DNA from: DATMER01 sp035556715 | GTDB lineage: Bacteria > Acidobacteriota > Thermoanaerobaculia > Multivoradales > UBA5704 | Length of the DNA: 64,000 nt | Reading direction: 5' to 3' | Assembly (NCBI GenBank): GCA_035556715.1 | Contig: DATMER010000027.1 | Coordinates: 1 to 64,000 of the forward strand | In this document: positions 24,558 to 32,894 of the stretch, piece by piece | How positions within the stretch are numbered: the first letter of the stretch is position 1 | Layout of the letters: each line of letters begins with the position of its first letter | Program-made: the position numbers and the translations under genes | Notes under the pieces: model-generated | Database searches by the model: none | The model's input: only the letters and a program-made list of their open reading frames with translations | What the model was told of the DNA's origin: nothing

Positions 24558-26240
24558 ATGACCGGCTGGGCGCTCGATCTGGGGACGACGAACTCCGGAG
24601 TGGCGTTCTGGGACGAGACCCTGGGCAGGCCGCGCCTCGTCGAGCTGCCCGCCATCTGCCGGAAGCCTGCGTCCGAGGATACCGAAGACCCGCTCGAGGC
24701 GCCGCGCCTGGTGCCGTCGGCCGTCCACTTCCTCGAAAAGCTCAGGGCTCTGGACCGTCTCGGAAGCTGGCCGCCGCTGGCGCGGCGGTTCTTCATCGGC
24801 CAGCGGGCGCTGATCGGCCGGCTGGCGCTCGAGCGCAACGAGGGCGTGGTCCATCCGTCGTTCGTGCCCACCTTCAAGCCCGGCCTGAGCAGTGAGGCGC
24901 TGCGGCCTCTGGCACGGGTCGGACGTGAGAGCCTCACCGCCCGCGACGCCGCCCACGCGTTTCTGCGCGAGCTGCTGCACGAGGTCAAGCGGGCGACGGG
25001 GCACCGGGTTCGCGACCTCGTCGTCACCTCGCCGGTGACGGCGTTCGAGGCCTACCGCGCGGAAGTGCAGCAGGCGCTGCGCGAGCTTGGCGTGCGCCGG
25101 GTCCGCTTCGTCGACGAGCCGGTGGCGGCGGCGCTCGGCTACGGGATCAGCCTCGGCCACGAGCGGACGGTCCTCGTCGTTGACGTGGGGGGAGGCACGA
25201 TGCACGTGGTCCTCGTCCGCCTCTCTCCCAAGGGAGCCATCAGCGGCCAGGCGACCGTGCTGGCCAAGCGGGGGCGCCCCCTGGGCGGCAACGCCGTGGA
25301 CGGCTGGGTTCTGCAGGACCTCAGCCGCCAGATGGGTCATGACATGAGCGTCGGCGACGACGAGGTCACCCGCCTCTGGCGGCGGCTGATGCTCGCCGAG
25401 GCCTGCCGGGTCAAGGAAGCCGTGTACTTCGAAGAGGCGGCAGCGTTCCTGATGAGCCCGGGAGGCCGGACCTCCCTGGAGCCGGGACCGGGCAGCGGCC
25501 TCGCCACGCTCACCCGCGGCCGGCTGCGGGAGATCCTGGACGAGCACGGTTTCTATCGCAGCCTGAACGCCTCGGTGGAGGAGGTTCTGGAGCAGGGCCG
25601 CATGGCCTTGACCGACGTGGAGGACGTGCTGCTGGTGGGGGGCTCGACGCTCCTGCCCGGCTTCTTCTCGTGGTTCGAAGAGCGCTTCGAGCGCCGCCGG
25701 GTGCGGGCCTGGCAACCTTTCGAGGCGGTGGCTTACGGCGCCGCCTGCTTCGCGGGCGACCGGATGAACGCCCTGGACTTCATCGTTCACGATTACGCGT
25801 TCGTCACCCATGACCCGAAGACGGGCGAGGCCCAGCACACGATCATCGTGCCCAGGGGCACGCGGTTCCCCACGGCTCCCGAGCTATGGAAGCGGCAACT
25901 GGTCCCGACGTGCGCGCTCGGCGAGCCGGAAAGCATTTTCAAGCTCCTCATCTGCGAGGTCTCGCGCGCCGACGGCGACGAGCGGCGCTTCGTCTGGGAT
26001 GCGGCCGGAGACATGCACAAGGTGGGCGGCTCCTCCGGCGACGCCCAGGTCGTCGTGCCCCTCAACGAGGCGAGCCCCACCCTCGGTTATCTCGATCCGC
26101 CGCACTCTCCCCGCGATCGCCGCCCCCGTCTCGAAATCGCGTTCGGCGTGAGCGCCGAGCGCTGGCTGACCGCCACCGTCCGGGACCTCCTTACGCAGCG
26201 CGAGCTGATGCGCGAGGAGCCGGTCGTGAAGCTGGTCTGA
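24558..26240 (+). CDS. Hsp70-like (DnaK paralogue) protein
   Basis: 560 residues. Nucleotide-binding domain motifs in order: phosphate-1 'LDLGTTNSGVA', phosphate-2 'VLVVDVGGGTMHVVLV', adenosine 'LLVGGSTLLPG'. The substrate-binding half (about residue 380 onward) is divergent and short, without the usual lid. A stand-alone, non-operonic dnaK paralogue of this kind is common in this phylum. It heads a run with three HEAT-repeat genes, with only 12 bp to the first, so they probably work together. Confidence 0.85.
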   Translation: MTGWALDLGTTNSGVAFWDETLGRPRLVELPAICRKPASEDTEDPLEAPRLVPSAVHFLEKLRALDRLGSWPPLARRFFIGQRALIGRLALERNEGVVHPSFVPTFKPGLSSEALRPLARVGRESLTARDAAHAFLRELLHEVKRATGHRVRDLVVTSPVTAFEAYRAEVQQALRELGVRRVRFVDEPVAAALGYGISLGHERTVLVVDVGGGTMHVVLVRLSPKGAISGQATVLAKRGRPLGGNAVDGWVLQDLSRQMGHDMSVGDDEVTRLWRRLMLAEACRVKEAVYFEEAAAFLMSPGGRTSLEPGPGSGLATLTRGRLREILDEHGFYRSLNASVEEVLEQGRMALTDVEDVLLVGGSTLLPGFFSWFEERFERRRVRAWQPFEAVAYGAACFAGDRMNALDFIVHDYAFVTHDPKTGEAQHTIIVPRGTRFPTAPELWKRQLVPTCALGEPESIFKLLICEVSRADGDERRFVWDAAGDMHKVGGSSGDAQVVVPLNEASPTLGYLDPPHSPRDRRPRLEIAFGVSAERWLTATVRDLLTQRELMREEPVVKLV

Positions 26241-26252
26241 GGTGGCTCGGGT

Positions 26253-27491
26253 ATGTTGGACGTTGTCATCCTTCTGAGCGGCGGCGCCATCATCTGGACC
26301 CTTGGTTGGTTGATCAAGAACGCTCCCGAGCGACGCTACAACGGTCCCTACGACTGGGAGAGGGCGGCGGAGCGGTGCGGCTTGCGGGTCAGAGGGGCCA
26401 CATACCCGCGGCTCACGGCGCGAGCGGGGCCGATCGAGGTGACGATCGAGGCTTTTGGAGAGCCGAGCCAGGACACCCGGATCGTGGTCAAGGCTCCCGT
26501 GGCGCCGGATTTCGAAAAGGTGAAGATTTATCCCCAGTCCGTTCCGTCGGCGCGGGATGTCCAGATCGGCGACCCGGGCTTCGACGACGCGCTTTCCATC
26601 GAGGGACCGGCGCTGCAACTGTTCGCGCTGCTCGACTCGGACACCCGCCGGCAGATGCGCACCGTGAACGGCGCGGGCCGGCTGGAGATCTCCCCCGGCC
26701 AGATCCAGGCGATCCAATCCAAGGGCGCGGTCTCCGACGTCCTGCCTTCCCTCCTCGAGATCGTCAAGCGGCTGGGCACGCCGGCCGACATCCCGCGGAG
26801 CCTGGTCGAGAACGTCAAGCGGGATTCCGAAAGCGGAGCGCGGCTTCAGAACCTGCTCGCCCTGATCCGGGAGATACCCGGGGATCCGGGTACCGGCGAG
26901 GCGCTCCGCGCGGCCTGCTCGGATTGGAGCTCCCCGGTCCGGCTGCAGGCCGCCAGGGCGATGGGCGCCGAAGGCCGCGACATCCTCCTGGAGCTCGCGC
27001 ACAGACTGGAAGACGACGGCATCAGCGCCGAGGCCGTTTCGTTCCTGGGTCGAGAGCTGCCGGCCGAGCAGGCGAAAACCCTCCTCGACCGTGCGGCGGT
27101 CAACGGCCGCCCGCGGACGGTTCGCGCATGCTTGGAAGTGCTCGGCCGAGGCGGAGCTGCCGGAGAAGCGCTGCTGATCCAGACGCTCCGGCATGAAGAG
27201 GCGGACATCCAGTTGGCCGCGGCGAGAGTGCTAGGACGCATCGGCTCGGCGGCGGCCGTGCTTCCGCTCAAGGAGGCTGCCAAACACTTCGGGCGCGACC
27301 TCGGGTTCGGCCAAGCCACTCGCCAGGCGATCGCCGAGATCCAATCCCGCCTCCAGGGCGCCTCGCCCGGTCAGCTATCGCTGGCCGGGGCAGAAGCGGG
27401 CCAGCTATCGCTGGCGCAGGACGAGGCGGGCCAACTGTCACTTGCCACCGACCCGGCCGGGCAGCTCTCGCTCGGCGACGACGACAGGTGA
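26253..27491 (+). CDS. HEAT-repeat membrane-anchored protein with QLSLA tail (copy 1 of 3)
   Basis: 412 residues. One N-terminal hydrophobic helix (VVILLSGGAIIWTLGWLI), a beta-rich middle, then HEAT/armadillo-type helices from about residue 195 ('LLQTLRHEEADIQLAAARVLGRIGS'-type units) and a tail with four copies of a ten-residue repeat 'AGQLSLAxxxA'. It has two tandem paralogues directly downstream, and an Hsp70-like gene upstream. HEAT scaffolds bind proteins; the partner is unknown. Confidence 0.75.
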   Translation: MLDVVILLSGGAIIWTLGWLIKNAPERRYNGPYDWERAAERCGLRVRGATYPRLTARAGPIEVTIEAFGEPSQDTRIVVKAPVAPDFEKVKIYPQSVPSARDVQIGDPGFDDALSIEGPALQLFALLDSDTRRQMRTVNGAGRLEISPGQIQAIQSKGAVSDVLPSLLEIVKRLGTPADIPRSLVENVKRDSESGARLQNLLALIREIPGDPGTGEALRAACSDWSSPVRLQAARAMGAEGRDILLELAHRLEDDGISAEAVSFLGRELPAEQAKTLLDRAAVNGRPRTVRACLEVLGRGGAAGEALLIQTLRHEEADIQLAAARVLGRIGSAAAVLPLKEAAKHFGRDLGFGQATRQAIAEIQSRLQGASPGQLSLAGAEAGQLSLAQDEAGQLSLATDPAGQLSLGDDDR

Positions 27492-27498
27492 CCCTGGT

Positions 27499-28809
27499 AT
27501 GTGGGGAATCGTGCTCCTGTACGCCGGCAGTCTCACCTTTTTCGCCATCAAGGCGCTGCGCAATCGGATACGGGTCTGGAAGGATGCCGCGGTGGCCTGC
27601 GGCCTGGAGGTCATGGAGGCCAATCCCGGCTTGAACCCGCAGCTCAAGGCGCGGTCGCGAGGCATGGAGGTGAGGATCAGGCCCTCTGGAGAGAGGGGCC
27701 GGTCCCTGATCGCAGTCAATGCTTCAGGTCCGCCGGATTTGCACCAAGTGAGGATCCGTCCCCAGGCGATGAATAAATTCAAGCATGAAATCGAGATCGG
27801 GGACGCGCTTTTTGACGGCGACTTCGCCATCGAAGGGCCGGTGAGCCTGGTGTCCGCGTTGCTCGACGAGGAGACGCGCCGCCTGATGTCCGGCATCCAG
27901 GGGCGGCTCGATCTCTCCTTGAGCGAGCTCCGGGTGACCGTGAGCGACGAGAACGTCTCTCGCGTCCTGCCTCCCTTCCTCGACCTCTGCCAGCGCCTCA
28001 CCGAGCCTCTGGATGTGCCGCGGCGCCTGGCCGAGAATGCCAGGCAGGATCCCGTGCCCGGGGTGCGGCTGCACAATCTGCTCGTCCTGCTCCATGAGCT
28101 CCCCGACCATCCGGTAACGGCCGAGGCGCTCCGCGCGGCCCGCTCGGACCGCAGTCCCGGGGTCCGGCTTCGAGTCGCCAGGGAGCTTGGTGCTGAAGGC
28201 CGGGGCATCCTCCGGGAGCTTGCGGAGGACCAGGAGGACGACGCCGTGAGCGCGGAAGCCGTGGCGACCCTGGGTCGAGAGCTGCCGTTCGAACGCGCGA
28301 CAGCCATCCTGAAGCGCGCCTTGAGCCGGCGCCGCCTCCGAACCGCCCGGGCCTGCCTCAGGACGATCGGCCGCAGCAGAGCCGCCGGCGCCGTCGGTTT
28401 GCTGGCCAAGGTGATGGAACGAGAACACGGCGAGCTGGCGCCCATCGCTGCCCAGGCCCTGGGCACGACTGGAAGCCCGGCCGCCGAGCCGCCGCTGATT
28501 CAGGCCCTCCAGCGCGATCAGGCAGACCTCCGGGTGGCTGCGGCAAACGAGCTTGGCAGCATCGGTTCGGCGTCGGCCGTGCTTCCGCTCAAGGAAGCGG
28601 CCGAGCGCTCCCGGCACGATGCCGAGCTCCGCCGCGCCACGCGCCAGGCGATCGCCGAGATCCAATCCCGTGTCCAAGGCGGCTCGCCCGGCCAACTGTC
28701 GCTGGCGGGGGCGGAAGCGGGCCAGTTGTCGCTGGCTGAGGCCGAGGCGGGACAACTGTCGCTCGCAACCGATCAAGCCGGGCAGCTCTCGCTCGGCGAC
28801 GACGAGTAG
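27499..28809 (+). CDS. HEAT-repeat membrane-anchored protein with QLSLA tail (copy 2 of 3)
   Basis: 436 residues from ATG 27499. Same plan as copy 1: N-terminal helix 'MWGIVLLYAGSLTFFAIKAL', a beta-rich part, HEAT units from about 200 ('LIQALQRDQADLRVAAANELGSIGSASAVLPLKEAAERS'), and the four-copy QLSLA tail. Eight bp from the previous gene. The repeat region is very similar in DNA to copies 1 and 3, indicating recent duplication or gene conversion. Confidence 0.75.
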   Translation: MWGIVLLYAGSLTFFAIKALRNRIRVWKDAAVACGLEVMEANPGLNPQLKARSRGMEVRIRPSGERGRSLIAVNASGPPDLHQVRIRPQAMNKFKHEIEIGDALFDGDFAIEGPVSLVSALLDEETRRLMSGIQGRLDLSLSELRVTVSDENVSRVLPPFLDLCQRLTEPLDVPRRLAENARQDPVPGVRLHNLLVLLHELPDHPVTAEALRAARSDRSPGVRLRVARELGAEGRGILRELAEDQEDDAVSAEAVATLGRELPFERATAILKRALSRRRLRTARACLRTIGRSRAAGAVGLLAKVMEREHGELAPIAAQALGTTGSPAAEPPLIQALQRDQADLRVAAANELGSIGSASAVLPLKEAAERSRHDAELRRATRQAIAEIQSRVQGGSPGQLSLAGAEAGQLSLAEAEAGQLSLATDQAGQLSLGDDE

Positions 28810-28819
28810 GCAACCCAGC

Positions 28820-30145
28820 ATGTGGGAAGCAGTCCTTATCATCCTGGGGGGCGGCGGCGCCGCCCTCGGCTTCGGTGCCCTGGGAGGCCGCAAGCGTCTG
28901 AAGGCCTGGCAGGATGCCGTGGTGTCGTGCGGCTTGCAAGTCGTGGAGATCTCTTCTGCCTGGAACCCGTGCCTCAAGGCAAGGACGGGGCTGATGGAGG
29001 TGCGGATCAGCACCTCTGGAGACAAAAAACCCCAGATCGTGGTCGAGGCTCCCTGGCCACCGGAGCTCCAGTCGGTGTCCATCCGTCCTGAGTCGGTGGT
29101 TCGGCCTGCTGAATTAAAAATCGGGGACAGGCGTTTCGACGACATTTTCCTCCTCGGGGGACCGTCGAATCTGCTGTTGGCGCTGCTCGATGCGGAGACG
29201 CGCCGGCTGCTGTTTCACGTGAGCTTGGATGGCAAGCTGGACATCTCTCGCGGCGAGCTCCGGCTCGTCCAGATGCCTGACGAGAAGGTCCCTTACGCCT
29301 TGCCTCTCCTCCTCGACATCGGCCGGCGGTTCGCTCAACCGATGGACATCCCGCTACGCCTGGCCGAGAACGCCCAGGACCCTGTACGTGGGGTGCGGCT
29401 TCAGAACCTGCGCATACTGATTCGTGAGTTTCCCGACCATCCAGCGACCGCCGAGGCGCTCCGCAAGGCCTGCTCGGACCCGCGCCCCGAGATCCGGCTG
29501 CTGGCAGCCAGGGAGGTGGGCGCCGAAGGTCGCGGCATCTTCCTGGAGCTTGCGGAGGGCCTGGAGGTTGATGCCGTGAGCGCGGAAGCCGTGTCGGCCC
29601 TGGATCGAGAGCTGCCGTTCGAGCGCACGAAATTCATCCTCGACCGAGCCTTGATCACTGGCCGCCTCCAGACAGCCCGCGCTTGCCTGGCGGTGCTCGG
29701 CCGTAGCGGAACCGCTGCTGCCGTCGACACGCTGGCGGAGGTGTTGGTAAAAGAAGGGAAAGGGCTGGCCGCCGCCGCGGCTCAGGTTTTGGGAGCAATC
29801 GGAAGCCCGGCCGCCGAACCGTCGTTGATCCTCGCCCTCCAGAGCGAGCGGGTAGACCTTCGGGTGGCTGCGGCGAACGCGCTGCGCCGCGTCGGCTCAT
29901 CGGCAGCCGTGCTTCCGCTCAAGGAAGCGGCCGAGCGCTCCTGGCTCAACCTGGAGATTCGCATAGCCACTCGTCAGGCAATAGCCGAGATCCAATCCCG
30001 CCTCCAGGGCGCCTCGCCCGGTCAGCTATCGCTGGCGCAGGCCGAGGCGGGTCAACTGTCACTTGCCACCGACCCGGCCGGGCAGCTCTCGCTCCAGCCG
30101 ACGGAGCCGGGACAGCTTTCGCTCAGCAATGGCGAGGAAGACTGA
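28820..30145 (+). CDS. HEAT-repeat membrane-anchored protein with QLSLA tail (copy 3 of 3)
   Basis: 441 residues from ATG 28820. N-terminal helix 'MWEAVLIILGGGGAALGFGAL', middle region, HEAT repeats and a tail in which the fourth repeat has drifted ('QPTEPGQLSLSNGEED'). Ten bp after copy 2. The three proteins differ most in the middle domain, which may be the specificity part. Confidence 0.75.
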   Translation: MWEAVLIILGGGGAALGFGALGGRKRLKAWQDAVVSCGLQVVEISSAWNPCLKARTGLMEVRISTSGDKKPQIVVEAPWPPELQSVSIRPESVVRPAELKIGDRRFDDIFLLGGPSNLLLALLDAETRRLLFHVSLDGKLDISRGELRLVQMPDEKVPYALPLLLDIGRRFAQPMDIPLRLAENAQDPVRGVRLQNLRILIREFPDHPATAEALRKACSDPRPEIRLLAAREVGAEGRGIFLELAEGLEVDAVSAEAVSALDRELPFERTKFILDRALITGRLQTARACLAVLGRSGTAAAVDTLAEVLVKEGKGLAAAAAQVLGAIGSPAAEPSLILALQSERVDLRVAAANALRRVGSSAAVLPLKEAAERSWLNLEIRIATRQAIAEIQSRLQGASPGQLSLAQAEAGQLSLATDPAGQLSLQPTEPGQLSLSNGEED

Positions 30146-30208
30146 AGAGCCACACGACTGGTCTCAATCAGGCTAAAATCAAGGCTCTCGACTCGAAGGG
30201 GGTGGACG

Positions 30209-31435
30209 ATGAGCGATCTCTCCCATGCCGCAACCGCAACGGCGGACGATCAACAGCGCCATCCTCTCGTCTCTGGCCTCCGGCAGCGCCACGCAAAGCT
30301 GAGCGCCGACCGCGCTCGCCCCTTCGAGCTGCGCCTGCCTGACCGCACGGCGTATTCGATCGGTGGGACAGGCGAGCCCGCCTTCACCGTCCAGATCGTC
30401 ACCGAGAAGGGCTTGGCTGCCATGTCGGCGTTCGACGAGCTGGCGGTGGCCGAGGCCTACATGGACGGCGATCTCGACATCGAGGGCGACCTGCTGACTG
30501 CGCTCAAGCACCGGCCCGTGCTCGGCGATCCCCACCCGTTCAAATATCTCTTTTCTACCTACGTCGAGCCCCTCCTCTTCGGCCAGGTCGCGCGCGACAA
30601 GAAGTGGATCAAGAGCCACTACGACGTCGATCCCAACTTTTTCCTCCTCTGGCTCGACAGCAAGCTGCGCGCCTACTCGCACGGCTTTTTCGAGGACGAC
30701 AACGAGTCGCTGGAGGCTGGGATGGAGCGCAAGTTCCGCTACGCCTTCGACGCCTGCGGCATCAAGCCCGGCCAGCGGGTGCTCGATATCGGGGGCGGAT
30801 GGGGATCGTTTCTCCAGTTTGCCGGCGAGCAGGGTGTGCACGTGACTTCGATCACCATCTCCGAAGAATCCGAGAAGACCATGAAGGACCTGATCCGCCG
30901 CCGTGGCTTCGCCTGCGAGGTGGTCAAGGAGCACTTCCTTGAATATAGGCCCTCCGAGCCGTTCGACGCCATCGTCAACCTCGGGGTCACCGAGCACCTG
31001 CCGGACTATCGACGAACGCTGGAGCAATACGAACGGATTCTGAAGCCGGGTCGCCGGGTATACCTCGATGCCTACTCGGGCCCGCGGCACAGCATGCCTT
31101 CCTTCATCTCGAAGTGGGTGTTCCAGGGCAACACCTCACCGCTCTGCCTCGAAAAATACTTGGCGGAGGTGGCACGCACGCCGTTCGAAGTGGTGGTGAT
31201 CAAGAACGACCGGCACAACTACTTCCTGAGCTGCAAGAAGTGGGCGGAGAACCTGGAAGCGAAGCGCGACGAAGTCATCGCGCGTTGGGGCAAGCACCTC
31301 TACCGCCGTTTCGTCCTCTACCTCTGGTCGGCCGCCAACTCATTCGAGACTGGCACCCTGAGCGCTCACCACATGATCCTTCAGTTGCCGTCTTCGGGAA
31401 GTGCTCCGCGGGCGGGCATGGAGTCCTGGTCGTGA
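30209..31435 (+). CDS. cfa: Cyclopropane-fatty-acyl-phospholipid synthase family protein
   Basis: 408 residues. SAM-binding 'VLDIGGGWGSFLQFAG', preceded by the lipid-binding lead 'IKSHYDVDPNFFLLWLD', and followed by 'NLGVTEHLPDYRRTLEQYERILKPGR' and 'NYFLSCKKWAENLE'. Family members add a methylene to unsaturated acyl chains of membrane phospholipids. The stop shares four bases with the GTG of the next gene (GTGA), so the downstream desaturase is translationally coupled. The membrane-lipid theme runs through this three-gene set. Confidence 0.88.
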   Translation: MSDLSHAATATADDQQRHPLVSGLRQRHAKLSADRARPFELRLPDRTAYSIGGTGEPAFTVQIVTEKGLAAMSAFDELAVAEAYMDGDLDIEGDLLTALKHRPVLGDPHPFKYLFSTYVEPLLFGQVARDKKWIKSHYDVDPNFFLLWLDSKLRAYSHGFFEDDNESLEAGMERKFRYAFDACGIKPGQRVLDIGGGWGSFLQFAGEQGVHVTSITISEESEKTMKDLIRRRGFACEVVKEHFLEYRPSEPFDAIVNLGVTEHLPDYRRTLEQYERILKPGRRVYLDAYSGPRHSMPSFISKWVFQGNTSPLCLEKYLAEVARTPFEVVVIKNDRHNYFLSCKKWAENLEAKRDEVIARWGKHLYRRFVLYLWSAANSFETGTLSAHHMILQLPSSGSAPRAGMESWS

Positions 31436-32166
31436 ATGAAGGTCCGGACGCCTTCGCGGTGGAGCCTTATGCTCCGAGCGAGGTCCGCTTCCACCTCGCC
31501 GGAGCCGTGCTCAACGGGGCGGTCCTGCTGGGCGGCCTCATTTGGCTGTTTGGAAAGGCTTCTTTGTCCTGGCCTTGGGTGTTGCTCGCGATCCTCACCG
31601 GCATTTACGTCGCCGATCTCGTCTCCGGCCTCCTGCACTGGGCGTTCGACACCTGGTTCGACGAGAACATCACCTTCCTCCGCCGCATGGTGCTGCAAGT
31701 CCGCGAGCACCACGTCTACCCCAACAGGATCTTTCACATCAGCTTTCTCCACGACGCGGGCACGCTGTCGTGGATCGGGCTGATCCTGACAGGCCCTCTC
31801 GTTCTCTGGGCAATGCTCGCCGATGCCATCAACTACGTGGTCCTGGGGGCGGTGGTCTTCAACATTCTCCTGGTCACCATGCTGGCGTTCCACAAGATCG
31901 GCCACCGCGCCCGCCAACCGCTCTGGATCCGCCTGTTGCAGCAGAGCGGCCTCCTGCTCTCTGTTCGTCACCATAGCCAGCATCACCAAGGGAACCACGA
32001 TTACAACTACTGTCTGATCAACGGCTGGGCCGACCGGACCCTGGGCCGCCTCGGTCTCTTCCGAGGCCTCGAATGGATGATCGCCCGCTGGAGCGGAGCC
32101 CGTCCGCAGCGCAACGATCACGAATGGCTGCGCCGCTTTGGGCGGAGAGTGGTGGGGCGCAAGTGA
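31432..32166 (+). CDS. CarF/TMEM189-type lipid desaturase
   Basis: 244 residues from GTG 31432 (overlapping the previous stop). Four transmembrane spans and a histidine-rich cluster typical of the Kua/TMEM189/CarF family of plasmanylethanolamine desaturases: 'DLVSGLLHWAFDTW', 'VREHHVYPNRIFHISFLHDAG', 'AFHKIGHRARQP', and 'HHSQHHQGNHDYNYCLINGWAD'. These enzymes introduce the vinyl-ether bond of plasmalogens using a di-iron centre. Coupling with cyclopropane synthase and a thioesterase suggests membrane-lipid remodelling. Confidence 0.85.
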   Translation: MNEGPDAFAVEPYAPSEVRFHLAGAVLNGAVLLGGLIWLFGKASLSWPWVLLAILTGIYVADLVSGLLHWAFDTWFDENITFLRRMVLQVREHHVYPNRIFHISFLHDAGTLSWIGLILTGPLVLWAMLADAINYVVLGAVVFNILLVTMLAFHKIGHRARQPLWIRLLQQSGLLLSVRHHSQHHQGNHDYNYCLINGWADRTLGRLGLFRGLEWMIARWSGARPQRNDHEWLRRFGRRVVGRK

Positions 32167-32585
32167 GTAAGCTCGCGAAGTATGTCGAGAAATGGCTCGC
32201 AGGCGACCTCGAGTTGGCGCCGATCACCGCATTCCTCGGAGTGCGGCCGGTCTCGCTCGGAGAGGGAGAGGCACGAATCGAGCTGACGGCCGGGGAGCAC
32301 CTCCACAACGCCATGGGCACGGTCCACGGAGGCATCTTCTGCGACCTCGCCGACGTGGCCATGGGCGCCGCGCTCGCCACCGTCACTGCCGAAGGTGAGT
32401 CCTTCTCGACGCTTCAACTCACGATGAGCTACTTTCAGCCAGTCGTGGACGGCCGTCTCAGCGCCCACGCCCGTGTGATTCGTCGGGGCCGAGGTATCGC
32501 ACACCTCGAATGCGAGCTCGAGGACGGCGAGGGGCGGCTTGTTGCCCGGGCTTCGTCGGTGTGCGCGATCCGTCAAGCGGACTGA
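32163..32585 (+). CDS. PaaI-type hotdog thioesterase
   Basis: 140 residues from GTG 32163, overlapping the preceding stop (GTGA). Motif 'GTVHGGIFCDLADVAMGAA' with the 'HGG' and the acidic 'DLAD' of the PaaI/YdiI hotdog family, which hydrolyse acyl-CoA thioesters. The last gene of the cfa-desaturase set, probably involved in acyl supply or disposal. Confidence 0.86.
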   Translation: MSKLAKYVEKWLAGDLELAPITAFLGVRPVSLGEGEARIELTAGEHLHNAMGTVHGGIFCDLADVAMGAALATVTAEGESFSTLQLTMSYFQPVVDGRLSAHARVIRRGRGIAHLECELEDGEGRLVARASSVCAIRQAD

Positions 32586-32629
32586 ACGAAGCACTTGGTA
32601 TCTCTCTTCTCGTGAACCCCCGGGTTGGA

Positions 32630-32658
32630 TTGACAACAACCTGGCGAGAGCTTAGAGT
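32630..32658 (+). promoter_or_regulatory. Likely sigma-70 promoter upstream of the P-loop NTPase
   Basis: TTGACA (32630-32635), 17-bp spacer, TAGAGT (32653-32658). It is the best match in the 309-bp gap before the gene at 32895, leaving a leader of about 230 bases. Confidence 0.45.
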
Positions 32659-32894
32659 TGTAAAAGCCTTAAAATTCCGGCTTGTTGCGGCAAGGCAGCA
32701 TGGCTTCAAGTGCACCTCGCCTTACTAGCAGAGTATGGGCATATCGAAGGTTGATGTCGAGTCAGCGTTAGACATCTGATCCGATAAGTTATGACAGACC
32801 TCCGATCTGAGCGCAGTGTCATCCGAACTCTTAACACCCTGAACCGATTTTTAGCAAAGATCCGCCACTGGGATACTTGAAGGAGGGACCGGCG

